Under the pieces are notes generated by a model. It made no database searches. It was not told the DNA's origin and was given only the letters and a program-made list of their open reading frames with translations. A stretch of 64,000 nt of DNA from contig NZ_BPQE01000039.1 in NCBI RefSeq assembly GCF_022179085.1, forward strand, positions 19,035-83,034, written 5' to 3'. Both the position numbers and the translations under genes were made by a program. This document shows positions 1-9,356 of the stretch, piece after piece; positions within the stretch are counted from its first letter, which is position 1, and the number at the start of each line of letters is the position of its first letter. The DNA is from Methylobacterium aerolatum (lineage in GTDB: Bacteria > Pseudomonadota > Alphaproteobacteria > Rhizobiales > Beijerinckiaceae).

Positions 1-2
1 TG

Positions 3-89
3 CAGGAACTCGCCGGCATGGTGCTGTTCCTCCTCGTCCTCTTCCTGCTGCCGAACGGCCTGTTCGGCGCCCGTGCCCGGCGCGGCTGA
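3..89 (+). CDS. livH: Branched-chain-type ABC permease, C-terminal end only (LivH-like)
   Basis: Only the last 28 codons are inside the window. They encode a hydrophobic leucine/valine-rich helix followed by a short LPNGLFG tail and a basic end, which is how LivH/LivM-type permeases of the HAAT family finish. The stop lies 12 bases before the next permease gene, so this is the first permease of the same importer. The call rests mainly on position in front of livM-livG-livF. Confidence 0.7.
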   Translation, partial: QELAGMVLFLLVLFLLPNGLFGARARRG

Positions 90-101
90 GGAGCAACCGC
101 C

Positions 102-1100
102 ATGGCCTCCCTCGATTCCGCCCCCGCCGTCCCGCTGAAGGCCGCCCCCGCCAAGGGGCGGCTGCCCGGCGGCGCGCTCCTCGGCCTCGGCCTCCTCGTC
201 CTGGCGGCCCTGCCGGTGCTGCTCGGGGCCAGCAACTATCTGCTGGGGCTGCTGATCTCGGCCCTGATCCTGTCCGGCGTCTCCCTCGCCTGGGCGCTGC
301 TGGGCAACCTCGGCGGCATGGTCTCCTTCGGCCACGCGGCCTTCTTCGGCGTCGGCGCCTACGCCTCGGCGCTGCTCGCAGGCAAACTCGGCCTGCCGGT
401 GCTGCTCACCGTGCCGGCGGGCGGCCTTGTGGCGGTGGTGGCCTCGCTGGCCATGCTGCCGGCGCTGCGGCTGTCGGGGCCCTATTTCGCGCTCGCCATC
501 CTCGCCTACGCGCAGATCTTCCGCATCCTCGCGACGGAAGCCTCCTGGCTGACCGGCGGCGGCGCGGGCTACCAGCGCTACCCGGGCCTGCCCACCGTGT
601 TCGGCCTCGATCTCGCGAGCCGCACCGGCAGCTACCTGCTCCTCGTCGCCTGCGTCACCCTCTGCGCGCTCGCCTACCTCGCCGTCCGGCGCAGCCCTAT
701 CGGCCTCGCCCTGCGGGCCATCGCCGACAGCGAGGACGCGACGCGGGTGGTGGGCGTCAACGCGACGCTCCTCAAGTGCCTGATGCTGCTGCTCTCGGCC
801 TTCATCACCGGCGTGTTCGGCGCGCTGAACGCCCACATCATCGGCTTCCTGGAGCCGGATTACGCCTTCTCCGGCGTCTGGAGCCTGATGCCGATCATCG
901 CCGCGATCTTCGGCGGCTACCGCACCATCGCCGGGCCGATCGGCGGCGCGGTGATCATCTACCTGTTCGACCAGATCGTCGCGAAGGGGCTGATCGCGGT
1001 GGGCCACCAGATCATCCTGGGCTTCGTCCTCGTCGCGATGGTGCTCGCCGCGCCGAACGGGCTCCTGGGTCTCGCGAAGAGGGGTGGCCGCCATGCTTGA
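102..1100 (+). CDS. livM: Branched-chain-type ABC transporter permease LivM-like
   Basis: A 332-residue inner-membrane permease of the BPD_transp_2 (LivM) family, with about eight to ten hydrophobic segments starting near residue 25. The family motif around residues 198-222 (RRSPIGLALRAIADSEDATR) is the loop that contacts the ATPases. It would form the import channel with the preceding LivH-like protein and the two ATPases that follow. The stop overlaps the next start. Members of this family import branched amino acids, amides or aromatic acids; because a 4-hydroxybenzoate pathway follows on the same strand, an aromatic or related acid is a plausible substrate, but that is inference. Confidence 0.85.
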   Translation: MASLDSAPAVPLKAAPAKGRLPGGALLGLGLLVLAALPVLLGASNYLLGLLISALILSGVSLAWALLGNLGGMVSFGHAAFFGVGAYASALLAGKLGLPVLLTVPAGGLVAVVASLAMLPALRLSGPYFALAILAYAQIFRILATEASWLTGGGAGYQRYPGLPTVFGLDLASRTGSYLLLVACVTLCALAYLAVRRSPIGLALRAIADSEDATRVVGVNATLLKCLMLLLSAFITGVFGALNAHIIGFLEPDYAFSGVWSLMPIIAAIFGGYRTIAGPIGGAVIIYLFDQIVAKGLIAVGHQIILGFVLVAMVLAAPNGLLGLAKRGGRHA

Positions 1101-1803
1101 GCTCGACGCCGTCACCGTCCGCTTCGGCGGCCTCGTGGCGCTCCGCGACGTCAGCTTCACCGTGAAGCCCGGCGAGATCCTGGGGCTCGTCGGCCCCAAC
1201 GGGGCGGGCAAGACCACCCTGTTCAACGGCATCTCGGGCCTGACCCGGGTGCGCGGGCGCATCCGCTTCGAGGGACGGGACGTCACCAAGCTGCCCCTCT
1301 ACCGCCGGGCCCGCCTCGGGATCGGGCGCACCTTCCAGATCCCGCAGCCGATGCAGCACCTCACCGTGCGGGAGAACCTCGCCGTCGCGCAGGTCTTCGG
1401 CGCGGGCCGCAGGGATCCGGCGCGGATTGAGGAGATCCTGGAGGTGATGGAGTTGCAGGCCCAGGGCGACCGCCCGGCCGAGAGCGCGCTGGCCCTCCAG
1501 GAACTGAAGCGCCTGGAGATCGCCAAGGCGCTCGCCACCGAGCCGCGCCTCCTCCTCCTCGACGAGGTGCTGGCGGGGCTGGAGAGCCAAGCCAAGCGTC
1601 AGTTCGCCGCCAAGCTGAAGGAGCTGCACCGGCGCTTCGGCCTGACCGTCGTCATCGTCGAGCACGACATCGAGACGATCTCGGGCCTCTGCTCCCGGGC
1701 GGTGGTGCTGAACTTCGGCGAGATCATCGCCGACGGCACCCCGGCGCAGGTCTTCCGCGATCCCCGCGTCATCGAGAGCTACACGGGGACGGCCCATGCT
1801 TGA
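1093..1803 (+). CDS. livG: ABC transporter ATP-binding protein LivG-like
   Basis: A cytoplasmic ATPase with Walker A (GPNGAGKTT) near residue 38, a signature region in which the usual LSGG is degenerate (ALALQELKRLEIAKAL), Walker B (LLLLDEVLAGL) and an H-loop (VEHDIE). I chose the ATG at 1093, which overlaps livM by 8 bases; an in-frame GTG nine bases upstream (1084) would add three residues. The altered ABC signature (QELKRLE in place of LSGGQQ) is unusual for LivG and may affect ATP hydrolysis. It pairs with LivF. Confidence 0.85.
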   Translation: MLELDAVTVRFGGLVALRDVSFTVKPGEILGLVGPNGAGKTTLFNGISGLTRVRGRIRFEGRDVTKLPLYRRARLGIGRTFQIPQPMQHLTVRENLAVAQVFGAGRRDPARIEEILEVMELQAQGDRPAESALALQELKRLEIAKALATEPRLLLLDEVLAGLESQAKRQFAAKLKELHRRFGLTVVIVEHDIETISGLCSRAVVLNFGEIIADGTPAQVFRDPRVIESYTGTAHA

Positions 1804-2509
1804 GACCCAGAACCTCCGGGCCGGCTACGGCCACATCACCGTCCTGTGGGACCTGTCGCTCACCTTCCGGGAGGGCGCGCTCACCGCCATCGTCGGCCCG
1901 AACGGGGCGGGCAAGACCACCCTGCTGCGGGCGCTCACGGGGCTCATCCCCTACGAGGGCCGGATCCTGCTGGGCGGACAGCCGCTGGCGGGCCGGAAGA
2001 CCTGGGACCTCGCCGCCCAGGGCCTCGTGATGGTGCCGGAGGGCCGCCTCGTCTTCCGCGACATGAGCGTGGAGGAGAACCTCTGCCTCGGCGCCTACCC
2101 GAAGCGCTGCCGGGGCGACGTCTCCGCCGGGCTCGACCGGGTCTACGCCCTGTTCCCCCGCCTGCGCGAGCGGCGCACCCAGGCGGCGGGCTCGCTCTCC
2201 GGCGGCGAGGCGCAGATGGTCGCCATGGGCCGGGGCCTGATGTCTCAGCCCAAGATCCTGCTGATCGACGAGCCGAGCCTCGGCCTCGCCCCGGTGATCG
2301 TCAACGAGGTCTTCTCCATCATCGCCCGCCTCAAGGAGGCCGGGACCACGATCCTGCTGGTGGAGCAGAACACCCGCGTCGCCCTCTCGGTGGCCGACGA
2401 CGTGCATCTCCTGCGCGGCGGGCAGGTCCGGCTCAGCGCGCCGGCGGCCGACATCGCCCTCGACCGCCTGCACGATCTCTACTTCGCCCGGGAGGCGGAA
2501 ACCGCATGA
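1796..2509 (+). CDS. livF: ABC transporter ATP-binding protein LivF-like
   Basis: A 237-residue ATPase with Walker A (GPNGAGKTT), an intact signature (SLSGGEAQM) near residue 135, Walker B ([13 protein letters not shown]) and an H-loop region (LLVEQNTR, typical of LivF). It overlaps livG by 8 bases and its stop overlaps the next ATG in an ATGA junction, so the four transporter genes and the hydratase are co-translated. It powers import together with LivG. Confidence 0.88.
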   Translation: MLETQNLRAGYGHITVLWDLSLTFREGALTAIVGPNGAGKTTLLRALTGLIPYEGRILLGGQPLAGRKTWDLAAQGLVMVPEGRLVFRDMSVEENLCLGAYPKRCRGDVSAGLDRVYALFPRLRERRTQAAGSLSGGEAQMVAMGRGLMSQPKILLIDEPSLGLAPVIVNEVFSIIARLKEAGTTILLVEQNTRVALSVADDVHLLRGGQVRLSAPAADIALDRLHDLYFAREAETA

Positions 2510-3270
2510 GCGCCCCCGAGACCCTGCGGATCACGGCGCCCGCCGAGGGCGTGCGCCTCCTCACGATCGACCGGCCCGCCCGGCGCAACGCCCTCGACCG
2601 GGCGACCTACGGCGCCCTGCGCGAGGCCGTCCGCGCGGCCGGGGAGGACGGGGGCGTGCGCGCCCTCGTGCTCACGGGGGCGGGCGGCTGCTTCACCGCC
2701 GGCAACGACCTGTCGGACTTCCGCGAGACCGCCGAGAGCGTGGAGGACAGCCCCGGCCTCGCCCTGCTGAAGGTGCTGGCCGCCTGCCCGAAGCCGCTGG
2801 TCGCGGCGGTGGAGGGCCACGCGGTCGGCATCGGCACGACGCTCCTCCTGCATTGCGACCTCGCCTATGCGGGGGAGGGGGCGCGCTTCCGCCTGCCCTT
2901 CGTCAACCTCGGCCTCAGCCCGGAGGGCGCATCGAGCTACCTGCTCCCCCTGGTGGCGGGGACGAAGCGCGCCGCCGAACTGCTGATGCTGGGCGAGCCC
3001 TTCGGGCCGGAGGCGGCGCGGGAGGCGGGCCTCGTCAACGCCCTGGTGGAGGAGGGCCACGCCCTCGCCACGGCGCTGGCGCGGGCGAGCGCGCTCGCGG
3101 CCCTGCCCCCGGCCTCCATCGCCGCCACCAAGCGGGCGTTGAAGGCCGGCCATGCGGAGATCGTGGCGCGCACGCTGGCGAGCGAGGCCGAGACCTTCCA
3201 CGCGCTGCGCCGGGGTCCCGAGGCCCAGGCCGCCTTCGCGGCCTTCTTCGCACGGAGCGCGGGACGATGA
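2506..3270 (+). CDS. Enoyl-CoA hydratase/isomerase family protein
   Basis: A 254-residue crotonase-fold protein. The start is the ATG in the ATGA overlap with livF. Family features are the early [10 protein letters not shown] segment, the oxyanion-hole segment [12 protein letters not shown] near residue 65 and the second one around residues 105-115 ([22 protein letters not shown]). It probably hydrates or isomerises an acyl-CoA released from the imported substrate. It is encoded with the ABC importer and ends in an ATGA overlap with the IclR gene. The exact substrate cannot be read from sequence. Confidence 0.85.
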   Translation: MSAPETLRITAPAEGVRLLTIDRPARRNALDRATYGALREAVRAAGEDGGVRALVLTGAGGCFTAGNDLSDFRETAESVEDSPGLALLKVLAACPKPLVAAVEGHAVGIGTTLLLHCDLAYAGEGARFRLPFVNLGLSPEGASSYLLPLVAGTKRAAELLMLGEPFGPEAAREAGLVNALVEEGHALATALARASALAALPPASIAATKRALKAGHAEIVARTLASEAETFHALRRGPEAQAAFAAFFARSAGR

Positions 3271-4082
3271 GCGCGACGGCCGATCCCCTCCTCGATCCCG
3301 AGGCGGAGGAGGGCGGTCCGAAGGAGGACCGGCACTTCGTCACGGCGCTGGCCCGGGGGCTCGCCGTGCTGGCCTGCTTCGGGCGCGGCCGCCGGATGCT
3401 CGCCAACCACGACATCGCGGAGGCCTGCGGCCTGCCCCGCTCCACCGTCTCGCGGCTGACCTACACGCTGACCAAGCTCGGCTACCTGCGCTTCGTCGAG
3501 GAATCCGGCAAGTACGCGCTCGGCACCCAGACCATCGCGCTGGGCTCCATGGCGCTCGGCGGCCTCGACGTGCGCCACATCGCCCGGCCGGCGCTGCGGG
3601 CCGTGGCCCAGGCGTCCAACGCCTCCGTCGGCCTCGGCGTCCGCGACCGGCTGAGCATGCGCTACGTCGATTGCCAGCGCGGGCCCGCCGCGATCTCGCT
3701 CAACCTCGACATCGGCTCGCGCATCTCGCTCGCCCGCTCGGCCATGGGCCGGGCCTACATCGCGGTCTGCTCCGATCAGGAGCGCGCCGCCCTCTACGAG
3801 GAACTGAAGGCCTACGATCCCCTCGCCTGGCCGGCGCTCCGCGACGGCCTCGACAAGGCGGTGCGGGAGCACCGGGAGATCGGCTGCTGCACCTCCTTCG
3901 GCGAGTGGCAGGACACCGTCTCGGCCATCGCGGTGGGCTTCCATCCGGGGGGCGGCCTGCCGCCGATGTCGATCAATTGCGGTGCGCCCACCGTCATCAC
4001 CGACGGCCGCTTCCTGATGGAGGTGGCCCGGCCCCGGCTCATCGAGGCGGTGCGCGGCCTCGATGGGGTGATGGGGACCTGA
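3267..4082 (+). CDS. IclR-family transcriptional regulator
   Basis: A 271-residue regulator. The N-terminal winged helix-turn-helix spans about residues 25-85 ([12 protein letters not shown], then [20 protein letters not shown]) and the C-terminal IclR effector domain about 95-265. IclR proteins such as PcaR and PobR control protocatechuate and 4-hydroxybenzoate genes, and the pob/pca genes lie downstream on the same strand. Control of this block is therefore likely, but I see no divergent target or operator that proves it. Confidence 0.85.
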   Translation: MSATADPLLDPEAEEGGPKEDRHFVTALARGLAVLACFGRGRRMLANHDIAEACGLPRSTVSRLTYTLTKLGYLRFVEESGKYALGTQTIALGSMALGGLDVRHIARPALRAVAQASNASVGLGVRDRLSMRYVDCQRGPAAISLNLDIGSRISLARSAMGRAYIAVCSDQERAALYEELKAYDPLAWPALRDGLDKAVREHREIGCCTSFGEWQDTVSAIAVGFHPGGGLPPMSINCGAPTVITDGRFLMEVARPRLIEAVRGLDGVMGT

Positions 4083-4113
4083 GAGCCCCGACCGGAAGGA
4101 CCTTCGCTCCCTC

Positions 4114-4206
4114 CGTCTTTGCGAGCGCAGCGAAGCAATCCAGGGATGCGCAACGATCGTGAGACGGCCCGCTGCCCTGGATTGCTTCGCTGCGCTCGCA
4201 AAGACG
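4114..4206. repeat. Perfect 32-bp inverted repeat, intergenic palindromic element
   Basis: Arms at 4114-4145 and 4175-4206 are exact reverse complements (32 of 32) with a 29-base spacer. The arm starts CGTCTTTGCGAGCGCAGC. It fills the gap between the IclR and CoA-transferase genes and could fold as a long hairpin in RNA from either strand. A partly similar stretch (CTCCGCTCGCAACGACG) occurs near 43815. This looks like a dispersed REP-like element and may also act as a terminator or mRNA stabiliser. Confidence 0.8.
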
Positions 4207-4264
4207 CGGCGGGATTCATGAGCCGCCGAACCCGTCCCGGCCAGACGCCAAGGAGACACGCCCG

Positions 4265-5461
4265 ATGCTGTTCGATCCCGACGACCTGCCGCTGGCCGGC
4301 CTGCGCGTGCTGGACCTCTCCCGGGTGCTGGCCGGTCCCTGGTGCGCGCAGGTGCTGGGCGATCTCGGCGCCGACGTGATCAAGGTCGAGCATCCCGAGC
4401 GCGGGGACGACACCCGCGACTGGGGGCTCAAGACCGGCCCGACCAACACCTCGTATTTCGACAGCGTGAACCGCAACAAGCGCTCCATCGGGATCGACCT
4501 CACCGATCCGGAGGGGCTCGCCCTGGTGCGCAGGCTCGCCCGCGAGAGCGACGTGGTGGTGCAGAACTTCAAGACCGGCGGGGCCGACAGGCTCGGCCTC
4601 GGCTACGCGGCCCTGTCGGCCGAGAACCCCCGGCTGATCTACTGCTCCGTCTCCGGCTACGCCTCGGACGGGCCGGAGGCGACCCGGCCGGGCTACGACC
4701 TCGTGATCCAGGGCGAGGCCGGGCTCATGGCCCTCAACGGCGAGGCCGACCGGCCGCCCCTCAAGTTCGGGCTCGCGGCCGTCGACCTGTTCACCGGGCA
4801 GTTCGCGGCCCAGGCCGTCCTCGCCGCCCTCTACCAGCGCGAGCGCACCGGGCGCGGGCGCCTCGTGGAACTCGCCCTGTTCGATTGCGGCGTGGCGCTC
4901 ACCTCCTATTACGGGCTGGAGGCGATGGTGCAGGGGCGCGACCCCGCGCGCTACGGCAACGCCCACCCCTCCATCGTGCCCTACGGCGTGTTCCAGGCCG
5001 GCGACGGGCCGATCGTCCTGACGGTGGGCAACAACGCCCAGTACCGGCGCTTCTGCGAGCAGGTTCTGGAGCGGCCGGACCTCTGCACCGATCCGCGCTT
5101 TTCCACCAACCTCGACCGCTCCCGGAACCGCGCCGCCTTCGTGCCCACGATGGAGGCGGAGCTGGCCAAGCGCAGCCGGGCCGACCTCGTCGCGAGGCTC
5201 GCGGCCGCCGGCATCCCCTGCGGGGAGGTGATGGGGCTGCACGAGGCCCTGACCTCCGACCGCGCCGGGACGGCGGGGCTGGTCGTCCCCGTCCGCGAGG
5301 CGGGGGACGGGCAAGCCGGGGACCGGGAGCCCGGCGCCCACGTCTTCGCGCCGCCCTATCGCTTCGATGGCGCCCGGCTGCCGATCCGCCGCCCGCCCCC
5401 GTCCCTCGACGGCGCGCGCGACGCCATCCTGGCGCAGGTCGCCGCCAAGCCGGTCCCGTGA
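4265..5461 (+). CDS. CaiB/BaiF family III CoA-transferase
   Basis: A 398-residue protein with the complete family III architecture: an N-terminal LRVLDLSRVLAGPWC segment, a GADVIKVEHPERGD segment near residue 45, and the GYDLVIQGEAGLM segment near residue 145 whose Asp is the family's catalytic carboxylate. It moves CoA between an acyl-CoA donor and a free carboxylic acid. With the hydratase and importer upstream, activation of an imported acid is plausible. It should not be taken for the 3-oxoadipate transferase PcaIJ, which belongs to a different family. Confidence 0.85.
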   Translation: MLFDPDDLPLAGLRVLDLSRVLAGPWCAQVLGDLGADVIKVEHPERGDDTRDWGLKTGPTNTSYFDSVNRNKRSIGIDLTDPEGLALVRRLARESDVVVQNFKTGGADRLGLGYAALSAENPRLIYCSVSGYASDGPEATRPGYDLVIQGEAGLMALNGEADRPPLKFGLAAVDLFTGQFAAQAVLAALYQRERTGRGRLVELALFDCGVALTSYYGLEAMVQGRDPARYGNAHPSIVPYGVFQAGDGPIVLTVGNNAQYRRFCEQVLERPDLCTDPRFSTNLDRSRNRAAFVPTMEAELAKRSRADLVARLAAAGIPCGEVMGLHEALTSDRAGTAGLVVPVREAGDGQAGDREPGAHVFAPPYRFDGARLPIRRPPPSLDGARDAILAQVAAKPVP

Positions 5462-6687
5462 CGCGGCGGGACTCGCCGCCGGCGCCCGTGCCCGGATCCG
5501 AGTCCCGCCGCTGGCCGGTGATCGCCGCCCTCGGCATCCTCCAGATCCTCGCCTGGGGTTCGTCCTTCTACCTGCCGGCGGTGCTCGCGGGGCCGATCGC
5601 CGCCGGGACCGGCTGGCCCCTGGCCTGGGTGGTCGGCGGCCTCGCCCTCGGCCTCCTGGCCGCCGCCGCCGCCTCGCCGCATGTCGGGGCGGCGATCCAC
5701 CGCCACGGCGGACGCCCGGTCCTGGCACTGGCCGCGCTCCTCCTGGCGGGCGGCCTGACGATCCTCGCCCTCGCGCCGAGCCTGCCCGTCTACCTCGGCG
5801 GCTGGCTGGTGATCGGCCTCGGGATGGGGGGCGGGCTGTACGATCCGGCCTTCGCCACCCTCGGCCGCCTCTACGGCGCCGAGGCGCGCGGGTCCATCAC
5901 GGCCCTGACCCTCTGGGGCGGGTTCGCGAGCACCGTCTGCTGGCCGCTCTCGGCCTTCCTCGTCGCCCAGGTCGGATGGCGGGGGGCCTGCCTGACCTAT
6001 GCCGGGCTGCACCTGGCCGTCAGCCTGCCGCTGGTGCTCGCGCTGGTCCCGAAGGCGCCCCCGCCGCCGCCGGCCGCATCCCCCCGGGTGGGCACCGTCC
6101 CGCTCTCCGCCCGGGAGAGGCGGGCCTTCCTGCTCTTCGCCGGGGTGCTGATCCTGGGCGGCGCCGTCATGGCGATGGTCTCGGTCCACCTGCTGACGCT
6201 CCTGCAGGCGCGGGGCGATTCCCTCGCCTCGGCCGTCTCCCACGGGGCCCTGATCGGCCCGGCGCAGGTCGGCGCGCGCCTCGGGGAGATGGCCCTGAAG
6301 GGCCGCCACCATCCCCTCTGGACCCTGGCCGCCGCCCTGATCCTGGTCACCCTCGGGCTGGCGGCGCTCGCCCTGGGCGCGCCGGGGCTCGGCCTCTGGC
6401 TCGTGATCTACGGGGGCGGCAACGGGATCTATTCCATCGCCCGCGGCACGGTGCCCCTCGCCCTGTTCGGCCCGGCGCGATACCCCCTCGTGGTCGGACG
6501 CCTCGCCCGGCCGGGGCTGGCCGCCCAGGCGCTCGCCCCGCCGGCCGGCGCCCTCCTGCTGACCCGGGCCGGACCGGAGGCCCTGTGGTGGCTCCTCCTC
6601 GCCCTGAGCCTTGCCAACCTTGTCCTCGCCGCGGCCCTGTGGCGGCTCGCCGCAGCGACAAGACCGGGCGATGGCGGGCTGCTGTGA
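5458..6687 (+). CDS. MFS transporter, 12-helix permease
   Basis: A 409-residue major-facilitator protein with about twelve hydrophobic segments and a short basic loop after helix 2 (IHRHGGRP), as in the arabinose-efflux subgroup. I chose the GTG at 5458, whose GTGA overlaps the CoA-transferase stop; no closer start precedes the first helix. It sits between the CoA-transferase and pobA, so it could move aromatic acids in or out, but the substrate is not evident from sequence. Confidence 0.75.
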   Translation: MTRRDSPPAPVPGSESRRWPVIAALGILQILAWGSSFYLPAVLAGPIAAGTGWPLAWVVGGLALGLLAAAAASPHVGAAIHRHGGRPVLALAALLLAGGLTILALAPSLPVYLGGWLVIGLGMGGGLYDPAFATLGRLYGAEARGSITALTLWGGFASTVCWPLSAFLVAQVGWRGACLTYAGLHLAVSLPLVLALVPKAPPPPPAASPRVGTVPLSARERRAFLLFAGVLILGGAVMAMVSVHLLTLLQARGDSLASAVSHGALIGPAQVGARLGEMALKGRHHPLWTLAAALILVTLGLAALALGAPGLGLWLVIYGGGNGIYSIARGTVPLALFGPARYPLVVGRLARPGLAAQALAPPAGALLLTRAGPEALWWLLLALSLANLVLAAALWRLAAATRPGDGGLL

Positions 6688-6717
6688 CATCGGGCGGCGG
6701 GACGTGAGGGGGAGACC

Positions 6718-7899
6718 ATGCGCACGCAGGTGGCCATCGTCGGCGCCGGGCCGGCCGGACTGTTCCTGGCGCATCTGCTGCGGGCCGCCGGAATCGACGG
6801 CGTGGTGCTGGAGCGGCGCAGCCGGGAGCATGTCGAGGGCCGCGTGCGCGCCGGGATTCTGGAACAGGGCACCGTCGACGTCCTCGCCCGCCTCGGCCTC
6901 GACGGGCGCCTGCGCCGGGACGGGCTCGTCCACACGGGCACGAACCTCACGGCGGACGGAGAGACCGTCCGCATCGACCTCGCGGCGCTGACCGGCGGCC
7001 GCGCCGTGACGGTCTACGGCCAGCAGGAGGTCATGCGCGACCTGTTCGATGCGGCGGAGGCCCGGGGCCTGCCGGTCGTGTTCGGGGCGGAGGACCTGCG
7101 CCTCCACGACATCGAGGGCGATCGGCCGGGCGTGAGCTACCGCACGCAGGCGGGCGAGGGGCGCCTCGCCTGCGATTTCATCGCGGGGTGCGACGGGTTC
7201 CACGGCGTGTCCCGGCGGGCGATCCCGCCCGGGGTGCTGGACATCGTCGAGCGGGTCTACCCCTTCGGCTGGCTCGGCATCCTCGCCGACGTGCCGCCCG
7301 CCGCGCACGAACTGGTCTATGCCAGCCACGCCAACGGCTTCGCGCTCGCCAGCATGCGCTCGGAGACGCGCAGCCGCTACTACATCCAGTGCGGGATCGA
7401 GGAGCGAGTGGAGGACTGGCCGGACGGGCGCTTCTGGGACGAACTGTGCCTGCGCCTCGGGCCGGCCCTCGCGGACCACGTGGTCCGCGGCCCCTCCTTC
7501 GAGAAGGGCATCGCGCCGCTGCGCAGCTTCGTGGCCGAGCCGATGCGCCACGGCCGGCTGTTCCTCGCGGGCGACGCCGCCCACATCGTGCCGCCGACGG
7601 GCGCCAAGGGCCTGAACCTCGCCGTGTCGGACGTGGTGATGCTGGCCGAGGCCCTGGCGGAGTTCTACCGCGGGCGATCCACCGCCGGCCTCGACGGCTA
7701 TTCCGCCCGCGCCCTGGCCCGGGTGTGGAAGGCGGAGCGGTTCTCGTGGTGGTTCACCCGCCTGATGCACCGCTTCCCCGACGCGACGGGCTTCGACCGC
7801 CGGATGCAGGTGGCCGAACTCGCCTATCTCGGCACCTCCCGCGCCGCGCAGACGGTGCTGGCCGAGAATTACGTCGGCCTCCCCCTCGATCCGGTCTAG
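6718..7899 (+). CDS. pobA: 4-hydroxybenzoate 3-monooxygenase
   Basis: A 393-residue flavoprotein that hydroxylates 4-hydroxybenzoate to protocatechuate using NAD(P)H and O2. Visible motifs are the FAD-binding GAGPAG at residues 9-14, the CDGFHGVSR segment (DG motif) near residue 158 and GDAAHIVPPTGAKG (GD motif) near residue 283. A purine-rich stretch (GAGGGGGAGA) precedes the ATG. It feeds directly into pcaHG, the next two genes. Length and motif order match PobA of Pseudomonas type. Confidence 0.95.
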   Translation: MRTQVAIVGAGPAGLFLAHLLRAAGIDGVVLERRSREHVEGRVRAGILEQGTVDVLARLGLDGRLRRDGLVHTGTNLTADGETVRIDLAALTGGRAVTVYGQQEVMRDLFDAAEARGLPVVFGAEDLRLHDIEGDRPGVSYRTQAGEGRLACDFIAGCDGFHGVSRRAIPPGVLDIVERVYPFGWLGILADVPPAAHELVYASHANGFALASMRSETRSRYYIQCGIEERVEDWPDGRFWDELCLRLGPALADHVVRGPSFEKGIAPLRSFVAEPMRHGRLFLAGDAAHIVPPTGAKGLNLAVSDVVMLAEALAEFYRGRSTAGLDGYSARALARVWKAERFSWWFTRLMHRFPDATGFDRRMQVAELAYLGTSRAAQTVLAENYVGLPLDPV

Positions 7900-7926
7900 A
7901 CCACCCTCCCGCGCCCGGAGAGATCC

Positions 7927-8634
7927 ATGTCCGACGCCACGCCACGCCCCCGTGGGGAGCCGGGCCAGCCGCCCTCGCTGTTCCCGCCCTACCGCTCCAC
8001 CGTGCTGCGCAGCCCGCGCGAGCCCCTGGTGCGGATACCGCCCACCCTGACCGAGCTCACCGGCCCCGCCGGGACCTGGGACGCCCTGATGGGCCCGGCC
8101 ATCGCCGACCTCACCCGGCACGGGCGGGGGCCGGGCGTGGCGCTGGGCCAGCGCATCGTCGTGACGGGCCGCGTCCTCGACGAGGACGCCCGGCCCGTGC
8201 CCGACACCGTCGTGGAGATCTGGCAGGCCAACGCGGCGGGCCGCTACATCCACCGGGGCGACCAGTGGAACGCGCCCCTCGACCCGAACTTCACCGGGAC
8301 GGGCCGGGTCGTCACCGATGGAGGCGGCCGTTACCGCTTCACCACGATCCGGCCGGGTGCCTACCCCTGGGGCAACCACCGCAACGCGTGGCGCCCGGCC
8401 CATATCCACCTGTCGCTGCTGGGCCCGGCCTTCGCCACCCGCCTCGTGACCCAGCTCTACTTCCCCGACGACCCCCTGATCGAGATCGACCCGATCGCCA
8501 ACGCCGTGCCGATGCCCTACCGCAACCGCCTGGTGGCCCGGTTCGACATCGACGTCACGGAGCCGAACCACGCCCTCGGCTACGTCTTCGACCTCGTGCT
8601 GCGCGGGCGCGACGCCACGCCGTGGGAGGCCTGA
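7927..8634 (+). CDS. pcaH: Protocatechuate 3,4-dioxygenase beta subunit
   Basis: A 235-residue intradiol dioxygenase subunit. The four Fe(III) ligands expected of the beta subunit are present: Tyr107 (AGRYIH), Tyr146 (GAYPWGN), His159 and His161 (PAHIH). With PcaG it opens protocatechuate to 3-carboxy-cis,cis-muconate. pcaG starts one base after this stop, so the two subunits are translationally coupled. Confidence 0.95.
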   Translation: MSDATPRPRGEPGQPPSLFPPYRSTVLRSPREPLVRIPPTLTELTGPAGTWDALMGPAIADLTRHGRGPGVALGQRIVVTGRVLDEDARPVPDTVVEIWQANAAGRYIHRGDQWNAPLDPNFTGTGRVVTDGGGRYRFTTIRPGAYPWGNHRNAWRPAHIHLSLLGPAFATRLVTQLYFPDDPLIEIDPIANAVPMPYRNRLVARFDIDVTEPNHALGYVFDLVLRGRDATPWEA

Positions 8635-8635
8635 G

Positions 8636-9346
8636 ATGAGCGACGCCCCCGAGGGCCTGCGCCGCACCGCCCCCCGGGCGGACAACCAGGATCCGGCCCT
8701 GTTCGGCCAGACGCCCTGGCAGACGGTCGGCCCGTTCTTCCATTACGGCCTGCCCTGGAAGGGCGGCGCCGACCTCGTGGGCGCCTCCGGCATCGGCGCG
8801 CGCCCCGACCTCTTCCCGGCAGAGCACGACGTCCTCCACCTCGCCCCGCCGCGCGGGCCGGTGACGGGCGAGGTCGTCGCCCTCGTCGGCACCGTGTTCG
8901 ACGGAGAGGGCAAGCCGGTGCCCGACGCCATGATCGAGATCTGGGGCGCCAACGCCGCCGGGCGCTACCACGGCGAGGCCGACACCCGGACCGGGATCCC
9001 CCTCGATCCCGGCTTCATCGGCTTCGGCCGGGCGGCGGTGGATGCGCGGGGGGGCTTCCGCTTCCTGACCCTCCGGCCCGGCCGCGTGCCCCTCGCCCCC
9101 GGCGACGACCGCCGGCAGGCGCCCCATCTCGCCGTGGGGGTGTTCGGGCGCGGGCTGATCAAGCGGCTGGCGACGCGGCTCTACTTCGCGGATAGCGAGG
9201 GCAACGGGGACGACCCGGTGCTGGCCCTCGTCCCCGAGGCCCGGCGGCGGACCCTCCTCGCGCCGCGCATCGCGGAGGAGCCGCCCACCTACCGGTTCGA
9301 TATCGTGCTGTGCGGCGACGGCGAGACCGTCTTCTTCGATCTGTGA
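8636..9346 (+). CDS. pcaG: Protocatechuate 3,4-dioxygenase alpha subunit
   Basis: A 236-residue paralogue of PcaH that begins with the alpha-type segment FGQTPWQTVGPFFHYGL near residue 22 and has the beta-barrel segment VPDAMIEIWGANAAGRY. It lacks the PAHIH iron ligands (PHLAVGVFGRG instead), as expected for the non-catalytic alpha chain. It assembles with PcaH into the dioxygenase. Confidence 0.93.
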   Translation: MSDAPEGLRRTAPRADNQDPALFGQTPWQTVGPFFHYGLPWKGGADLVGASGIGARPDLFPAEHDVLHLAPPRGPVTGEVVALVGTVFDGEGKPVPDAMIEIWGANAAGRYHGEADTRTGIPLDPGFIGFGRAAVDARGGFRFLTLRPGRVPLAPGDDRRQAPHLAVGVFGRGLIKRLATRLYFADSEGNGDDPVLALVPEARRRTLLAPRIAEEPPTYRFDIVLCGDGETVFFDL

Positions 9347-9356
9347 GGCCCGACCC

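Noticed and set aside
4265-5461. 3-oxoadipate CoA-transferase
   Set aside because: PcaIJ belongs to family I CoA-transferases with two subunits; this is a single-chain family III enzyme.
5356-8685. Long minus-strand open frame opposite the MFS, pobA and pcaH genes
   Set aside because: High GC makes antisense frames open for long stretches. The product is Gly/Arg/Asp-rich with no domain, and every part of it is covered by well-supported plus-strand genes.
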